From: Streptomyces iakyrus
Lineage (GTDB): Bacteria > Actinomycetota > Actinomycetes > Streptomycetales > Streptomycetaceae
Assembly: GCF_000717055.1 (NCBI RefSeq)
Contig: NZ_JNXI01000004.1
Coordinates: forward strand, 496,001-560,000
DNA: 64,000 nt
Direction: 5' to 3'
In this document: in pieces, positions 8,078-16,255 of the stretch
Position numbering within the stretch: the stretch's first letter is position 1
How the letters are laid out: the number at the start of each line of letters is the position of its first letter
Translations under genes and position numbers: made by a program
Notes under the pieces: generated by a model
What the model was told of the DNA's origin: nothing
Seen by the model: only the letters and a program-made list of their open reading frames with translations
Databases searched by the model: none

Positions 8078-9375
8078 GGGCGGAAGTCCTTCCCGTGGGC
8101 GCGGCCGTCCGTGCCGCGCTGGCGGTCGAGCAGGTCATCGGCGGGGCAGCGGCCCAGGACGACATAGCGGTCGAGATGGGCCGTGACGGCCTCGATGACC
8201 TCGGGGGCGGCGCCGAGCCGGGGCAGGGCGTCCAGTGCGGTCGTGAAGCACGTGACGGCCACCTCGCGCAGTTCGGCGTCGGACAGCCCGCCGCGGGCCG
8301 CGTCGAGCCACAGCGGGTTGTGCGGCGCGGGCAGCCCCAGGGTCCGCTCGGCCAGTGGTTTCACGGCCCGGTAGGCGGTCTCGGTGGCCTCCGGGTCGTC
8401 GAACAGCGCCGCCGTCACGGCGAGCGGCACGATCCAGCCGTCGTCCCCGGGCTGCGCGTCGATCATGCGCAGTTCGAGGTGGCCGCGCGGCCTGACCGGC
8501 GGGAACAGCGTCGTGACGTGGTAGTCGAGATCCTCCCGGGTGGGCGGCCGGGGCGCGCCCGTGCGGATCCAGTCCCGGAAGGTGAGGCCCTCGGGGACGT
8601 CCCAGGGCCCGCCGTCCCGCCGTACGCACATCACGGGGGAGTCCAGCACGTGCCGGGCCCAGGCGCCGCGCGGGTCGGCGTCCAGCCGCGGTCCGCCCGC
8701 CCGTCCGGCGCCGATCCGGGTCCACGTCAGCTGCCGGGTGGACAGCCAGCCGGTGGGACGGTGCCCGGCGAGCGGCGAGTTGGCGAACGCGGCCACCAGG
8801 ACCGGGCCCAGATGGTGGGCCAGCCACCAGCGCCGCACCAGGCCGAGCGGCCCGGGCTCCTCGTGACCGGCGTCCAGGCACACCTGCACGGAGGCGGAGG
8901 TGCACATCATGGCGCGGCCGGCGGGGCCCGTGCGGTCCAGGCACGCCTCCATGGCATCGTAGCGCGGTTCGCGCAGGAACCTGCGGGGTTCGTGCCAGGG
9001 ATCCTGGCCGAGGCCGACGAGGGCGAGGCCGTCGTCGCGCAGAACCGCGCGGACGGCGTCGAGGTCGGCGGAGACGGTGGCGATGACTTCCGTCAGCGAG
9101 GCGGCGGGGGGCGAGCTCAGCTCCAGCTGGCCGCCGGGTTCCACGGTGAGCGCCGACCTCAGAGGCAGCGGCCGCAGTGCCTTGTAGGCCGCTTCGAGTC
9201 GTTCGGGTGTGACGGGGAGCTGCGGTGCGCGCAACTCGTGGACGAGCCATTCCACCTCGACACCGAGGCGGCGCGGCGGGCCGGTCTTGAAGCAGATGCC
9301 GCGCACCAGCGCCTCGACCTCGGCTTCGGACATGGACGTGCGTGGCCGGGTACAGCCACTTACCGAATCGGACAT
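8074..9375 (-). CDS. egtA: Glutamate-cysteine ligase EgtA
   Basis: 433 residues of the GCS2 type: ATP-dependent ligation of glutamate and cysteine to gamma-glutamylcysteine, the sulfur donor used by EgtB. Visible: RLGVEVEWLVHEL near residue 35 (substrate-binding strand), MCTSASVQVCLDAG, and HLELRMIDAQPGDD. The ATG at 9375 is preceded by AGGAGG with 8-nt spacing; an in-frame start at 9477 only adds an arginine-rich leader. First gene of the egt operon; promoter must lie in 9376-9660. EgtE (the C-S lyase) is not in this window. Confidence 0.95.
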   Translation of the reverse strand: MSDSVSGCTRPRTSMSEAEVEALVRGICFKTGPPRRLGVEVEWLVHELRAPQLPVTPERLEAAYKALRPLPLRSALTVEPGGQLELSSPPAASLTEVIATVSADLDAVRAVLRDDGLALVGLGQDPWHEPRRFLREPRYDAMEACLDRTGPAGRAMMCTSASVQVCLDAGHEEPGPLGLVRRWWLAHHLGPVLVAAFANSPLAGHRPTGWLSTRQLTWTRIGAGRAGGPRLDADPRGAWARHVLDSPVMCVRRDGGPWDVPEGLTFRDWIRTGAPRPPTREDLDYHVTTLFPPVRPRGHLELRMIDAQPGDDGWIVPLAVTAALFDDPEATETAYRAVKPLAERTLGLPAPHNPLWLDAARGGLSDAELREVAVTCFTTALDALPRLGAAPEVIEAVTAHLDRYVVLGRCPADDLLDRQRGTDGRAHGKDFRP

Positions 9376-9666
9376 GTCGGGATCCTCCTGAGATTCCACC
9401 ATGCCACCGGTCCGGGCTCTTCGGCGGCCCGGGCCGGGATCACTCGTCCCACCCAAGACGCTCCTGCCGCTCGGCACAAGGGGGCGAACCGGGGCGTTCC
9501 CGGGCGGTCATCCGGTCCGGCCCCGTGTTTCCAAGGACTTTCCCGGGCGTTCTCCGATGGCGAAAACTCTGTTGCCCCGACGATCCGGCATCACTCACCA
9601 TGCCTGCGTGAGCACGACAAGAACGGCCGCGCGGCGCGCGGTCACGGCGCGTACGGGGGTGGCGCC

Positions 9667-10512
9667 GTGAGCACGCGCCTGCGCGGTATCGCGCAGCAGA
9701 CCGAGCAGATCGTCGCCGCCGGGTGCTACCGCGCGCCGGACGGGCGCGAGGTCTCGATCGCGGAGGAGCTACGGGCGGCGCGCGAGGGCACGTGCCTGTA
9801 CGGGCCCGAACCGGTGCCGGTGCCCGCCGATCGGGTGACCGGGGCGCGGGAGACGCTGCTGGAGGTCACCGACGAGAGCAGCCTGGCGGCCGCCCGCAGG
9901 CTCGGCGGGCGCGTGGCTGTGCTGAACTTCGCCTCGGCCAGGAATCCCGGCGGCGGCTATCTGAACGGCGCCCAGGCCCAGGAGGAGGCCCTGTGCCGGG
10001 CCTCCGCGCTGTACACGTGCCTCCTTCAGGCCCGCGCGTTCTACGACCACCACCGGGCCCACCGCGACCCGTTCTATACGGACCGTGTCATCCACTCACC
10101 GGCCGTGCCCGTCTTCCGCGACGACCGGGGTGCCCTGCTGGCCGAGCCCTGGATTGCCGGATTCCTGACCTCGCCCGCGCCCAACGCGGGCGTGGTGCTG
10201 CGCACGGCGCCCGAACGGGCCGGCGAACTGCCGCGGGCCCTCGCGGTCCGCGCCGAGCGCGTCCTGGAGACGGCCGCCGCCCACGGCTACCGCCGGCTCG
10301 TCCTCGGCGCCTGGGGCTGCGGGGTCTTCCGCAACGACCCCGCGCAGGTGGCGGAGGCGTTCCGGGCCCTGCTGGGGCCGGACGGCCGCTTCGCCGGGGC
10401 CTTCGAGCACGTGACGTTCGGAATCCTGGACCGCACCCGGGACCGCGCGGTACTGGGCGCCTTCGAGACGACGTTCAGCTCCAGCCGTAGCGCTCCTGCA
10501 GGCGGCGTCTGA
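9667..10512 (+). CDS. TIGR02452 macrodomain-like protein (possible ADP-ribosyl hydrolase)
   Basis: 281 residues. The signature is VLNFASARNPGGGYLNGAQAQEE near residues 90-110, followed by LCRASALYTCL and later LGAWGCGVFRNDP, which together define the TIGR02452/DUF2263 family related to bacterial poly(ADP-ribose) glycohydrolase macrodomains (GGG-x-x-x-x-QEE core). Probable role: removing ADP-ribose marks; substrate unproven. GTG at 9667 starts the conserved region. The 3' end overlaps the convergent PemK-type gene by 38 bp. Confidence 0.85.
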   Translation: MSTRLRGIAQQTEQIVAAGCYRAPDGREVSIAEELRAAREGTCLYGPEPVPVPADRVTGARETLLEVTDESSLAAARRLGGRVAVLNFASARNPGGGYLNGAQAQEEALCRASALYTCLLQARAFYDHHRAHRDPFYTDRVIHSPAVPVFRDDRGALLAEPWIAGFLTSPAPNAGVVLRTAPERAGELPRALAVRAERVLETAAAHGYRRLVLGAWGCGVFRNDPAQVAEAFRALLGPDGRFAGAFEHVTFGILDRTRDRAVLGAFETTFSSSRSAPAGGV

Positions 10513-10921
10513 CCAGGTTGAACCGCATGCGGTCCAGGGCGCAGGCCTCCCGGCGCATGCCGGACTCGTGCAGGCGCAGCACCCGGTCCACGTCGACCCA
10601 CGAGTCCCGGCCCGTCCGGTCCCACGGCCCGCTGCCGATCGGCACCCACTCCCGGTCGCCGTCGTGCCGCTTGCTGGACAATTGCACGGCCAGGAACGTG
10701 CCGCCCGGCTCGCGGGCGACCACCAGTACCGGGCGGTCCTTGCCGCGGCCGTCGTTCTCCTCGTAGGGCACCCACGTCCAGACGATCTCCCCGGGGTCGG
10801 GGTCGCCGTCGTGCGCGGGGGAGTACTCCGTCCGCACCCGGCCCACCTCGCGCGGGTCGGCCTGGACGGTGGCGGAGGGGCCATGACGGCCGGGGACGTT
10901 CTCGTCGGCAAACGTGCTCAC
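10475..10921 (-). CDS. PemK/MazF-family protein
   Basis: 148 residues. The core GEIVWTWVPYEENDGRGKDRPVLVVAREPGGTFLAVQLSSK carries the MazF/PemK fold opening (G-x-I-V/W-W...P...KDRPVLV). MazF members are mRNA interferases; this type is longer, lacks a recognisable antitoxin gene beside it and ends in DRMRFNLVRRRLQERYGW, so it may be domesticated. GTG at 10921 has GGTGCCCCCC before it, a poor ribosome site, so the start is uncertain (10954 is an alternative). Convergent overlap with the macrodomain gene. Confidence 0.75.
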   Translation of the reverse strand: MSTFADENVPGRHGPSATVQADPREVGRVRTEYSPAHDGDPDPGEIVWTWVPYEENDGRGKDRPVLVVAREPGGTFLAVQLSSKRHDGDREWVPIGSGPWDRTGRDSWVDVDRVLRLHESGMRREACALDRMRFNLVRRRLQERYGWS

Positions 10922-10964
10922 GGGGGGCACCTTAGAGGCAGCCCCCGCGAGCACGCCGCCCGGG

Positions 10965-12122
10965 TCACTTGTCGTCCAGCGGCACCTTCCGCGCCTGCCC
11001 GTTGAGGGCGGAGGCGTCCTGCGGCGCCTGCCCGCCCCGGTCCATCGACGCGAGCAGCTGACGGGCGAGGCCCAGCCCCGTCCCGCGCATGGTCAGCGCC
11101 TTGGCGAACAGGTCGGCCATGCCGTCGGCGCCGTTGAGCAGCACCATGTTGTCGACGTTGCCGAAGGCGGACGCGCCGGCTTTCACGATCTCCGGCCAGT
11201 TCTCGGCGAGTTGCCGGGCGACGACGGCCTCCTGGTTCTTGGCCAAGGCGGCGGCACGGGCCTTGATGGCCTCCGCGTCCGCGAGGCCCTTCGCCTTGGC
11301 CGCCTCGGCCTCGGCCAGCCCCCTGGCCCGCGCCGCCGCCGCCTCGGCCTCACCGGTGGCCCGGGTCGCCTGCGCGGCCGCCTCGCCCCGCGCCTTGGTC
11401 GCCTCGGCCTCGGCGCCCGCGGCCGCCTTGACCCGGGTCGCCTCGGCCGCCGCCGCGAGCTCCGTCTCCCGCGCCTGCGCCTGCGCCGACGAGATCCGCG
11501 CGTCGCGGTCGGCCTCGGCCAGCGTGCGGGTCTCGTAGGCCGCCGCGTCGGCGGGTTTGCGGACGTCCGCCTGGAGTTGCTGCTCGCGCCGGTGCGCCTC
11601 CAGCTCCGCCACCCGCGTCTCCTGGACGACGACCTCCTGCCGGGCACCGGCCTCGGCGAGCGGCCCCGCCTGCCGGGCCTTGGCGGCCGCCTTGTCGCGC
11701 TCCGCCTGGTAGCCGGCCTGGAGGATCTCGCTGTCCCGGGTCGCCTCCGCCATCCGGGCGAACGACTGCTGCTCGGCCTCGGTGGCCAGCCGGTTGGCCT
11801 CCGCCTGTGCGATGCGCGCGTCGCGCTGCACGGCCGCCGCGTGCGGCATGGCGAGGTTCCGGATGTACCCGGTCGGGTCCTCGATCTCGTGGATCTGCAA
11901 CGAGTCCACGATCAGGCCCAGCTTCTCCATCTCGGTGCCGCACGCGGCCCGCGTCTGCCTGGTGAGCCCATGCCCTCCTCAAGGCCCTCCGTTCGGTGCT
12001 TGGACCCCGAGATGATCAGTGCCTCGTTGGGTTCGGCGACCCGCCACATGAGCTTGAACACCGATCAGCACGAGGACGGCGGCAACCGCCGCCCCCACAA
12101 CGACGCCGACGACCATCGGCAT
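10965..12122 (-). pseudogene. Decayed flotillin (SPFH/band-7) gene
   Basis: The C-terminal two thirds (from about 11940) is a normal flotillin coiled-coil rich in Ala/Glu/Lys, from CGTEMEKLGLIVDSLQIHEIEDPTGY to the LLASMDRGGQ tail. The N-terminus from ATG 12122 is the usual membrane anchor MPMVVGVVVGAAVAAVLVLIGV, but reading then runs out of frame and meets TGA at codon 48 (11979-11981). The missing frame is still legible: FKLMWRVAEPNEALIISG lies in +1, implying loss of about 2 nt near 12063. It then jumps at about 11965 straight to the late-SPFH sequence, so most of the SPFH domain (about 100 residues by comparison with family memory) is deleted. Its NfeD-like partner upstream is intact. Confidence 0.88.
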
Positions 12123-12256
12123 GCGCCCCCTCTGCATGGTGCCCTCTCGGCACCGAACGAAGGGGAGTGTGCTCCTCGGCGGAGCCCCGGTACAGACACC
12201 TGCGCATCCTTGGCCGAAGCTTGACGCGTACGGCTCTCACCTGCGTCGCAGCGGGC

Positions 12257-12475
12257 TCAACTGTCGTACGCAGCCGCGACGTAGACGGTTCTCGGGGGCA
12301 GGTACTCGACCACCATCACGACCGTGCCCGTCTCGATGCGATCCGCCGCGGAAGCCGGGTGGGCGAGGAAGTGCTCGGCACCCCCGCGCACCCGGACGAT
12401 CACCTCACCGACCAGCCCGGGCCCGACCGTTCCGGTGACCCGCCCCATGAGCCCGACCATCGACGCGTCCGCCAT
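12257..12475 (-). CDS. NfeD-like OB-fold small protein
   Basis: 72 residues, MADASMVGLMGRVTGTVGPG, GEVIVRVRGGAEHFLAHP and VVEYLPPRTVYV, which match the C-terminal OB-fold of NfeD proteins. In Streptomyces a short NfeD-like gene precedes the flotillin gene, as here; the pair acts in membrane microdomain organisation. With the flotillin broken downstream, this gene may be an orphan. The gene starts at the ATG at 12475; an upstream GTG is possible. It is preceded by the amidase gene stop by 20 bp, so it may share that transcript. Confidence 0.75.
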   Translation of the reverse strand: MADASMVGLMGRVTGTVGPGLVGEVIVRVRGGAEHFLAHPASAADRIETGTVVMVVEYLPPRTVYVAAAYDS

Positions 12476-12494
12476 GAGGGCAGCGTACGGTCGC

Positions 12495-13922
12495 TCAGGC
12501 GGCGGCGGAACGTGCCGTGACCGGCGGCGACGGCCATTTCTCGGCCCAGCGCAGCTCCGCCTCCAGCTGGGCGGCCACTTGCACGAGCAGCGGCTCGCTG
12601 TTGGCCGGGCCAAGCAACTGCGCGCCGACCGGCAGGCCGTCCGGCGTGAACCCGGCCGGCACGTTGACCCCGGGCCAGCCCAGCACGTTCCACGGCCAGG
12701 CGTACGGGCAGGCCGCGATCATCGCCCGGTCGGTGGCGAACCCGCTGAGTTCGAGCAGGGCGCCGATCCGGGGCGGAGGAGCGGCGGTCGTCGGCGCGAG
12801 CACGACGTCGTAGGAGGTGAAGAAGGAGCCGATACGCCGGTGCAGCGCGCTCTCCGCACGCCGGGCCGCCCGCAGCGGGGCACCGCCGAGCAGCCGGCCC
12901 AGCCGGGCGGCGTCCCGGGTGCGCCGGTCGAGCAGCGCGGGGAAGGGCGCCTCGCCCACCCGCTCGGCGATCCCGGCCGTGGCGCGCGGCACGAAGGTCA
13001 GCCCGATCTGCCCGTACGGCGGATCCGCCTCCTCGACGAAGTGCCCCAGCGCGGCGAGCCGTTCGGCCAGTTCGACGACCCGGGTCCGCACCTCGGGCAG
13101 GAGCCGGGCGGGCACCGCCGTGAAGGGCGGCTTGAGGGAGAGCGCGATGCGCAGCCGCCCGGGGTCGCGGCCGACAGCCCTGGACACGTCGAGGTGCGGG
13201 GGCTGGTGCGGGTCCTGGGCGTGGTTGCCGCTCGCCGCGTCCAGCAGCAGGGCCGCGTCGGCGACCGTGCGGGCCAGGGTGCCGTTGACGGTGATGCCCT
13301 GGAAGGACTCCCCGCGCGGCCAGGTCGAGATCCTGCCGCGCTGTGGCTTGATCCCGACCAGATGGGTCCAGGCGGCCGGGATCCGCACCGACCCGGCACC
13401 GTCCGAGCCCAGCGCGGCGGGCACCAGACCGGCGGCGACCGCGGCGGCCGATCCGCCCGAGGAACCGCCGGGCGTGTGCTCGGTGCTCCACGGATTACGG
13501 GTGGCGCCGAAGGCGGGCCCCTCGGTGAAGGGCCACTGCCCGAACTCGCAGGTGTTGGTCTTGCCGATGATCACGGCCCCGGCCGCGCGCAGCCGCCGCA
13601 CGGCCTCGCCGTCCTCGGCGACCGGCGGGAACTCCCCGCAGCAGCCGAACGCGGTCGGCTCACCGGCCACGTCCATGTCGTCCTTCACGGCGACGGGGAC
13701 GCCGAGCAACGGCTTCCGCGCGCCCGGGGACGCCAGCTGCCGGTCCGCGGCGTCGGCCTCCGCGAGCGCGGCCTCGGCACGGACGATCCGGAAGGCGTTG
13801 AGGCTCTCCTGGGACGCCTCGATCCGCGCGAGCGTCCGCTCGACCAGCGCCCGCGACGTCACCTCCCCGGCGGCCAGCGCGCGGGCGGTCTCCGCCAGGC
13901 CTTCGGAACGGTCGAGCACCAT
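12495..13922 (-). CDS. Amidase-signature family amidase
   Basis: 475 residues. The Ser-cisSer-Lys catalytic triad is visible: K80 in VPVAVKDDMD, the Gly/Ser-rich stretch GGSSGGSAAA (residues 152-161) and S178 in DGAGSVRIPA. It hydrolyses a carboxamide; substrate unknown. ATG at 13922 follows CGGAGGTGTCC (GGAGG 6 nt upstream). A TACCG/CGGTA palindrome 26 bp upstream suggests control by a TetR-type repressor. It may be cotranscribed with the NfeD-like gene (20 bp apart). Divergent from the GH43 gene. Confidence 0.93.
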   Translation of the reverse strand: MVLDRSEGLAETARALAAGEVTSRALVERTLARIEASQESLNAFRIVRAEAALAEADAADRQLASPGARKPLLGVPVAVKDDMDVAGEPTAFGCCGEFPPVAEDGEAVRRLRAAGAVIIGKTNTCEFGQWPFTEGPAFGATRNPWSTEHTPGGSSGGSAAAVAAGLVPAALGSDGAGSVRIPAAWTHLVGIKPQRGRISTWPRGESFQGITVNGTLARTVADAALLLDAASGNHAQDPHQPPHLDVSRAVGRDPGRLRIALSLKPPFTAVPARLLPEVRTRVVELAERLAALGHFVEEADPPYGQIGLTFVPRATAGIAERVGEAPFPALLDRRTRDAARLGRLLGGAPLRAARRAESALHRRIGSFFTSYDVVLAPTTAAPPPRIGALLELSGFATDRAMIAACPYAWPWNVLGWPGVNVPAGFTPDGLPVGAQLLGPANSEPLLVQVAAQLEAELRWAEKWPSPPVTARSAAA

Positions 13923-13947
13923 ACGGACACCTCCGGAATCGGCTGTC

Positions 13948-13959
13948 TACCGAACGGTA
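13948..13959. promoter_or_regulatory. TACCG-AA-CGGTA palindrome before amidase
   Basis: Two 5-bp arms with a 2-bp centre, 26 bp upstream of the amidase start, in the divergent region with the GH43 gene. The arrangement resembles operators of TetR-family repressors. A related palindrome occurs at 18026. Confidence 0.45.
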
Positions 13960-14170
13960 ACGTCCGGCGGCCGGGGGCGGAATGCCGACGACAGGAGTGT
14001 AAGTTCACCCACCGGCCACGTCTTCCTCACGGGGCGCATCGGCCCCTGTTCAAACCATTGACGGCCCGCCCCGTCGCCCTTACGTTCTGAGCCCCCGACG
14101 TCGGTCGATGGTCCGAACCTTGTTCGGCATATCGAACTTCCTCATCCAGGTGTCCCAGGGAGAGCCGTCC

Positions 14171-15559
14171 GTGACCTCACACCCCGCCGCCCCGTCCCGC
14201 CGCACCCTGCTGCGCGCCCTGGCCGCCCTGCCCGCCTCGGCGGTCCTGCTCGGCGAGACACCCGGACTGCTCGGCACCGCCCTTGCCGCCGCACCCCCGA
14301 ACGGCTCGGCCACCCGCTACACCATCGTGCCGTTCCTCGACAGCAACGACGGCACGGTCGACGTCTACCAGTCGGACGACGCCACCGACTTCCGGCTGCT
14401 GCGCTCCTCCGCGTACACCCCGCCCGCGAACCGGATCCGCGACGCCAGTGTCATCCGGCACACCGACGGCTACTACTACGTCACCTACACCACCCACACC
14501 TGGCAGGACCCCAGCACGACCATCGGATTCGCCCGCAGCTCCGACCGCGTCAACTGGACGTTCCTGTACGACTACACCGTCCCCATCGCGGGTCTCTCCC
14601 GCGCCTGGGCGCCCGAGTGGTTCGTCGACAGCGACGGCAGCGTGAGCATCATCGTGTCCTGCTCCACCACGAACGACGAGTGGATCTTCACGCCGTACCT
14701 GCTGCGGGCCACGAACTCGGCCCTGACGGCGTGGAGTTCACCCGTCGCCCTGTCCGGCATCGGCGCCAACCACATCGACACGTTCATCGTGAAGATCGGC
14801 TCCACGTACCACGCCTTCCCGAAGAACGAGACGACGAAGTACATCGAGTACGCCACCGCCTCGAACCTCACCGGCCCGTACACGATCCGCCGGACCGGCG
14901 ACTGGGCGGGCTGGGGCAGCTACCGCGAAGGCCCCGCTCTGGTCCGGCTCGACAACGGCGGCTGGCGCATCTTCTTCGACGGCTACGGCGACGGCTCCTA
15001 CTACTACAGCGACAGCTACGACACCTTCGCCACCTGGTCGGCCCCGGCCGTACTGCCCGCGATCTCGGGCACGGCACGGCACTTCACGGTCGTCAAGGAG
15101 ACGGTCACGGGCGGGCCGGCCCTGTCCCGGAACGTCACACGCTCGTTCCGCTCGGCCAACTACTCCACCCGCTACTGGCAGCAGCAGTCCTCACTGCTCA
15201 ACCTGCCTGTGGTCAGCGCCTCCAGCACCACCGCCGAGAAGCAGGCAGCCACCTTCACGGTCGTCGCAGGCCTCGCCGACGGCAGCGGCTGCTCCTTCCG
15301 CGACGCCGCCGGGAACTACCTGCGCCACTGGGACTTCCGCGCCCGCTTCGACCCGAACGACGGCACGAGCACCTTCGCCAAGGACGCCACGTTCATCCTC
15401 CGGGCCGGTACGGCATCGGGTTCCGTCCGCTTCGAGTCGTACAACTACCCAGGTCGCTACCTGCGGCACTACGCCTACCAGCTCCGCGTGGAGCGCTCCG
15501 ACGGAACGGACCTGTTCCGGCAGGACAGTTCGTTCGTGCCGGTGACGGCCTGGGCTTGA
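14171..15559 (+). CDS. Secreted glycoside hydrolase family 43-like enzyme with AbfB domain
   Basis: 462 residues. A Tat-like signal (PSRRTLLRALAALPASAVLLG, cleavage near ALAA) exports it. The first 300 residues form a five-bladed beta-propeller: RIRDASVIRHTDGYYYVTYT, GFARSSDRVNWTF and WAPEWFVDSDGS are GH43/GH117-like repeats. The last 140 residues are an AbfB (CBM42-type) beta-trefoil with two LRH repeats (NYLRHWDFR, RYLRHYAYQ) binding arabinose. Likely degrades arabinan/arabinoxylan. GTG 14171 is preferred (GGGAG upstream); ATG 14108 would put about 20 residues before the Tat motif. Confidence 0.88.
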   Translation: MTSHPAAPSRRTLLRALAALPASAVLLGETPGLLGTALAAAPPNGSATRYTIVPFLDSNDGTVDVYQSDDATDFRLLRSSAYTPPANRIRDASVIRHTDGYYYVTYTTHTWQDPSTTIGFARSSDRVNWTFLYDYTVPIAGLSRAWAPEWFVDSDGSVSIIVSCSTTNDEWIFTPYLLRATNSALTAWSSPVALSGIGANHIDTFIVKIGSTYHAFPKNETTKYIEYATASNLTGPYTIRRTGDWAGWGSYREGPALVRLDNGGWRIFFDGYGDGSYYYSDSYDTFATWSAPAVLPAISGTARHFTVVKETVTGGPALSRNVTRSFRSANYSTRYWQQQSSLLNLPVVSASSTTAEKQAATFTVVAGLADGSGCSFRDAAGNYLRHWDFRARFDPNDGTSTFAKDATFILRAGTASGSVRFESYNYPGRYLRHYAYQLRVERSDGTDLFRQDSSFVPVTAWA

Positions 15560-15653
15560 CCTGTACCTTTCGCGCCGGACGCGGGGCGGTGGGAAGTGGT
15601 CGCCGAGACGCGGGACCAGGCGGCGGACTGACCACCGAGGTGCACCTCGCTGC

Positions 15654-16058
15654 CTACGCGGGTCCGCCGAGACGGAGGGCGTCCCTCATCTCGCTGAGCT
15701 TCGCGGTCGTCGCCGAGGTCCACTCCTTCTCCTGTTCACCGAGTCGGAGGGCATCCCCGATCTCGCTGAGCTTCGTTGAGGACAGGGCGCCCGCCCGCTC
15801 GATCAGGTCGTCCCGGGACACGGTGGTCAGCCACGTGCAAGGGGTAAGGCCCGGACGCGGGAACGCGAACCGCAGCACGCCTTCGAAGGGCAGTCCTTCC
15901 ATGGCGCCCACCTCCACTTCGACGCCCAGACCGCTGATGTCGACGCCCGCCGGAGCGACGACCTGCATCACCCGGATCCCGGACGCGTCGTCTCCCGACA
16001 GCAGTACGACCAGCCGCCGCTCGTCGAACTCGACCCACCAGACTTCGCCACGTTGCAC
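15654..16058 (-). CDS. MazF/PemK-family protein with C-terminal tandem KLSE-x-x-DALRLG repeat
   Basis: 134 residues. It opens VQRGEVWWVEFDERRLVVLL, the PemK/MazF start, followed by PAGVDISGLGVEVEVG and SRDDLIERAGALSSTKLSEI. The C-terminus repeats the motif KLSEIGDALRLG ... KLSEMRDALRLG. AGGAGGACAT precedes the GTG at 16058 (spacing only 4 nt; an ATG at 16061 is out of frame). It faces away from an IS701-like transposase stub, and both recur in decayed form at 53.6-54.2 kb, so the pair looks like mobile cargo. No antitoxin gene seen. Confidence 0.78.
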   Translation of the reverse strand: MQRGEVWWVEFDERRLVVLLSGDDASGIRVMQVVAPAGVDISGLGVEVEVGAMEGLPFEGVLRFAFPRPGLTPCTWLTTVSRDDLIERAGALSSTKLSEIGDALRLGEQEKEWTSATTAKLSEMRDALRLGGPA

Positions 16059-16167
16059 ATGTCCTCCTGACACCGGACGGCAGACGGACGCCGCGCGACC
16101 CTGACGCGCTGTGGAGACGGTGCGGCCACCGTTGATCATTCGGTGTGTGACAACTGAAGATCATGCG

Positions 16168-16227
16168 ATGGCCGCAGGTCACAGCGTAGACCCTGCCCGC
16201 CGGCAGGAGGCGTTCGAGGGCCTGATG
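16168..16227 (+). mobile_element. IS701-like transposase 5' stub (copy 1)
   Basis: Only about 20 codons remain: MAAGHSVDPARRQEAFEGLM, an N-terminus of IS701-type transposases, continuing the segment also present at 54021. Similarity stops at about 16228, where the downstream sequence becomes the oxidoreductase 3' flank. The 110 bp between this stub and the MazF-like gene are conserved with the second copy, including GATCA motifs. Confidence 0.6.
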
Positions 16228-16255
16228 AGGGCCTCGGGCTGCGCGATGTCACGGC

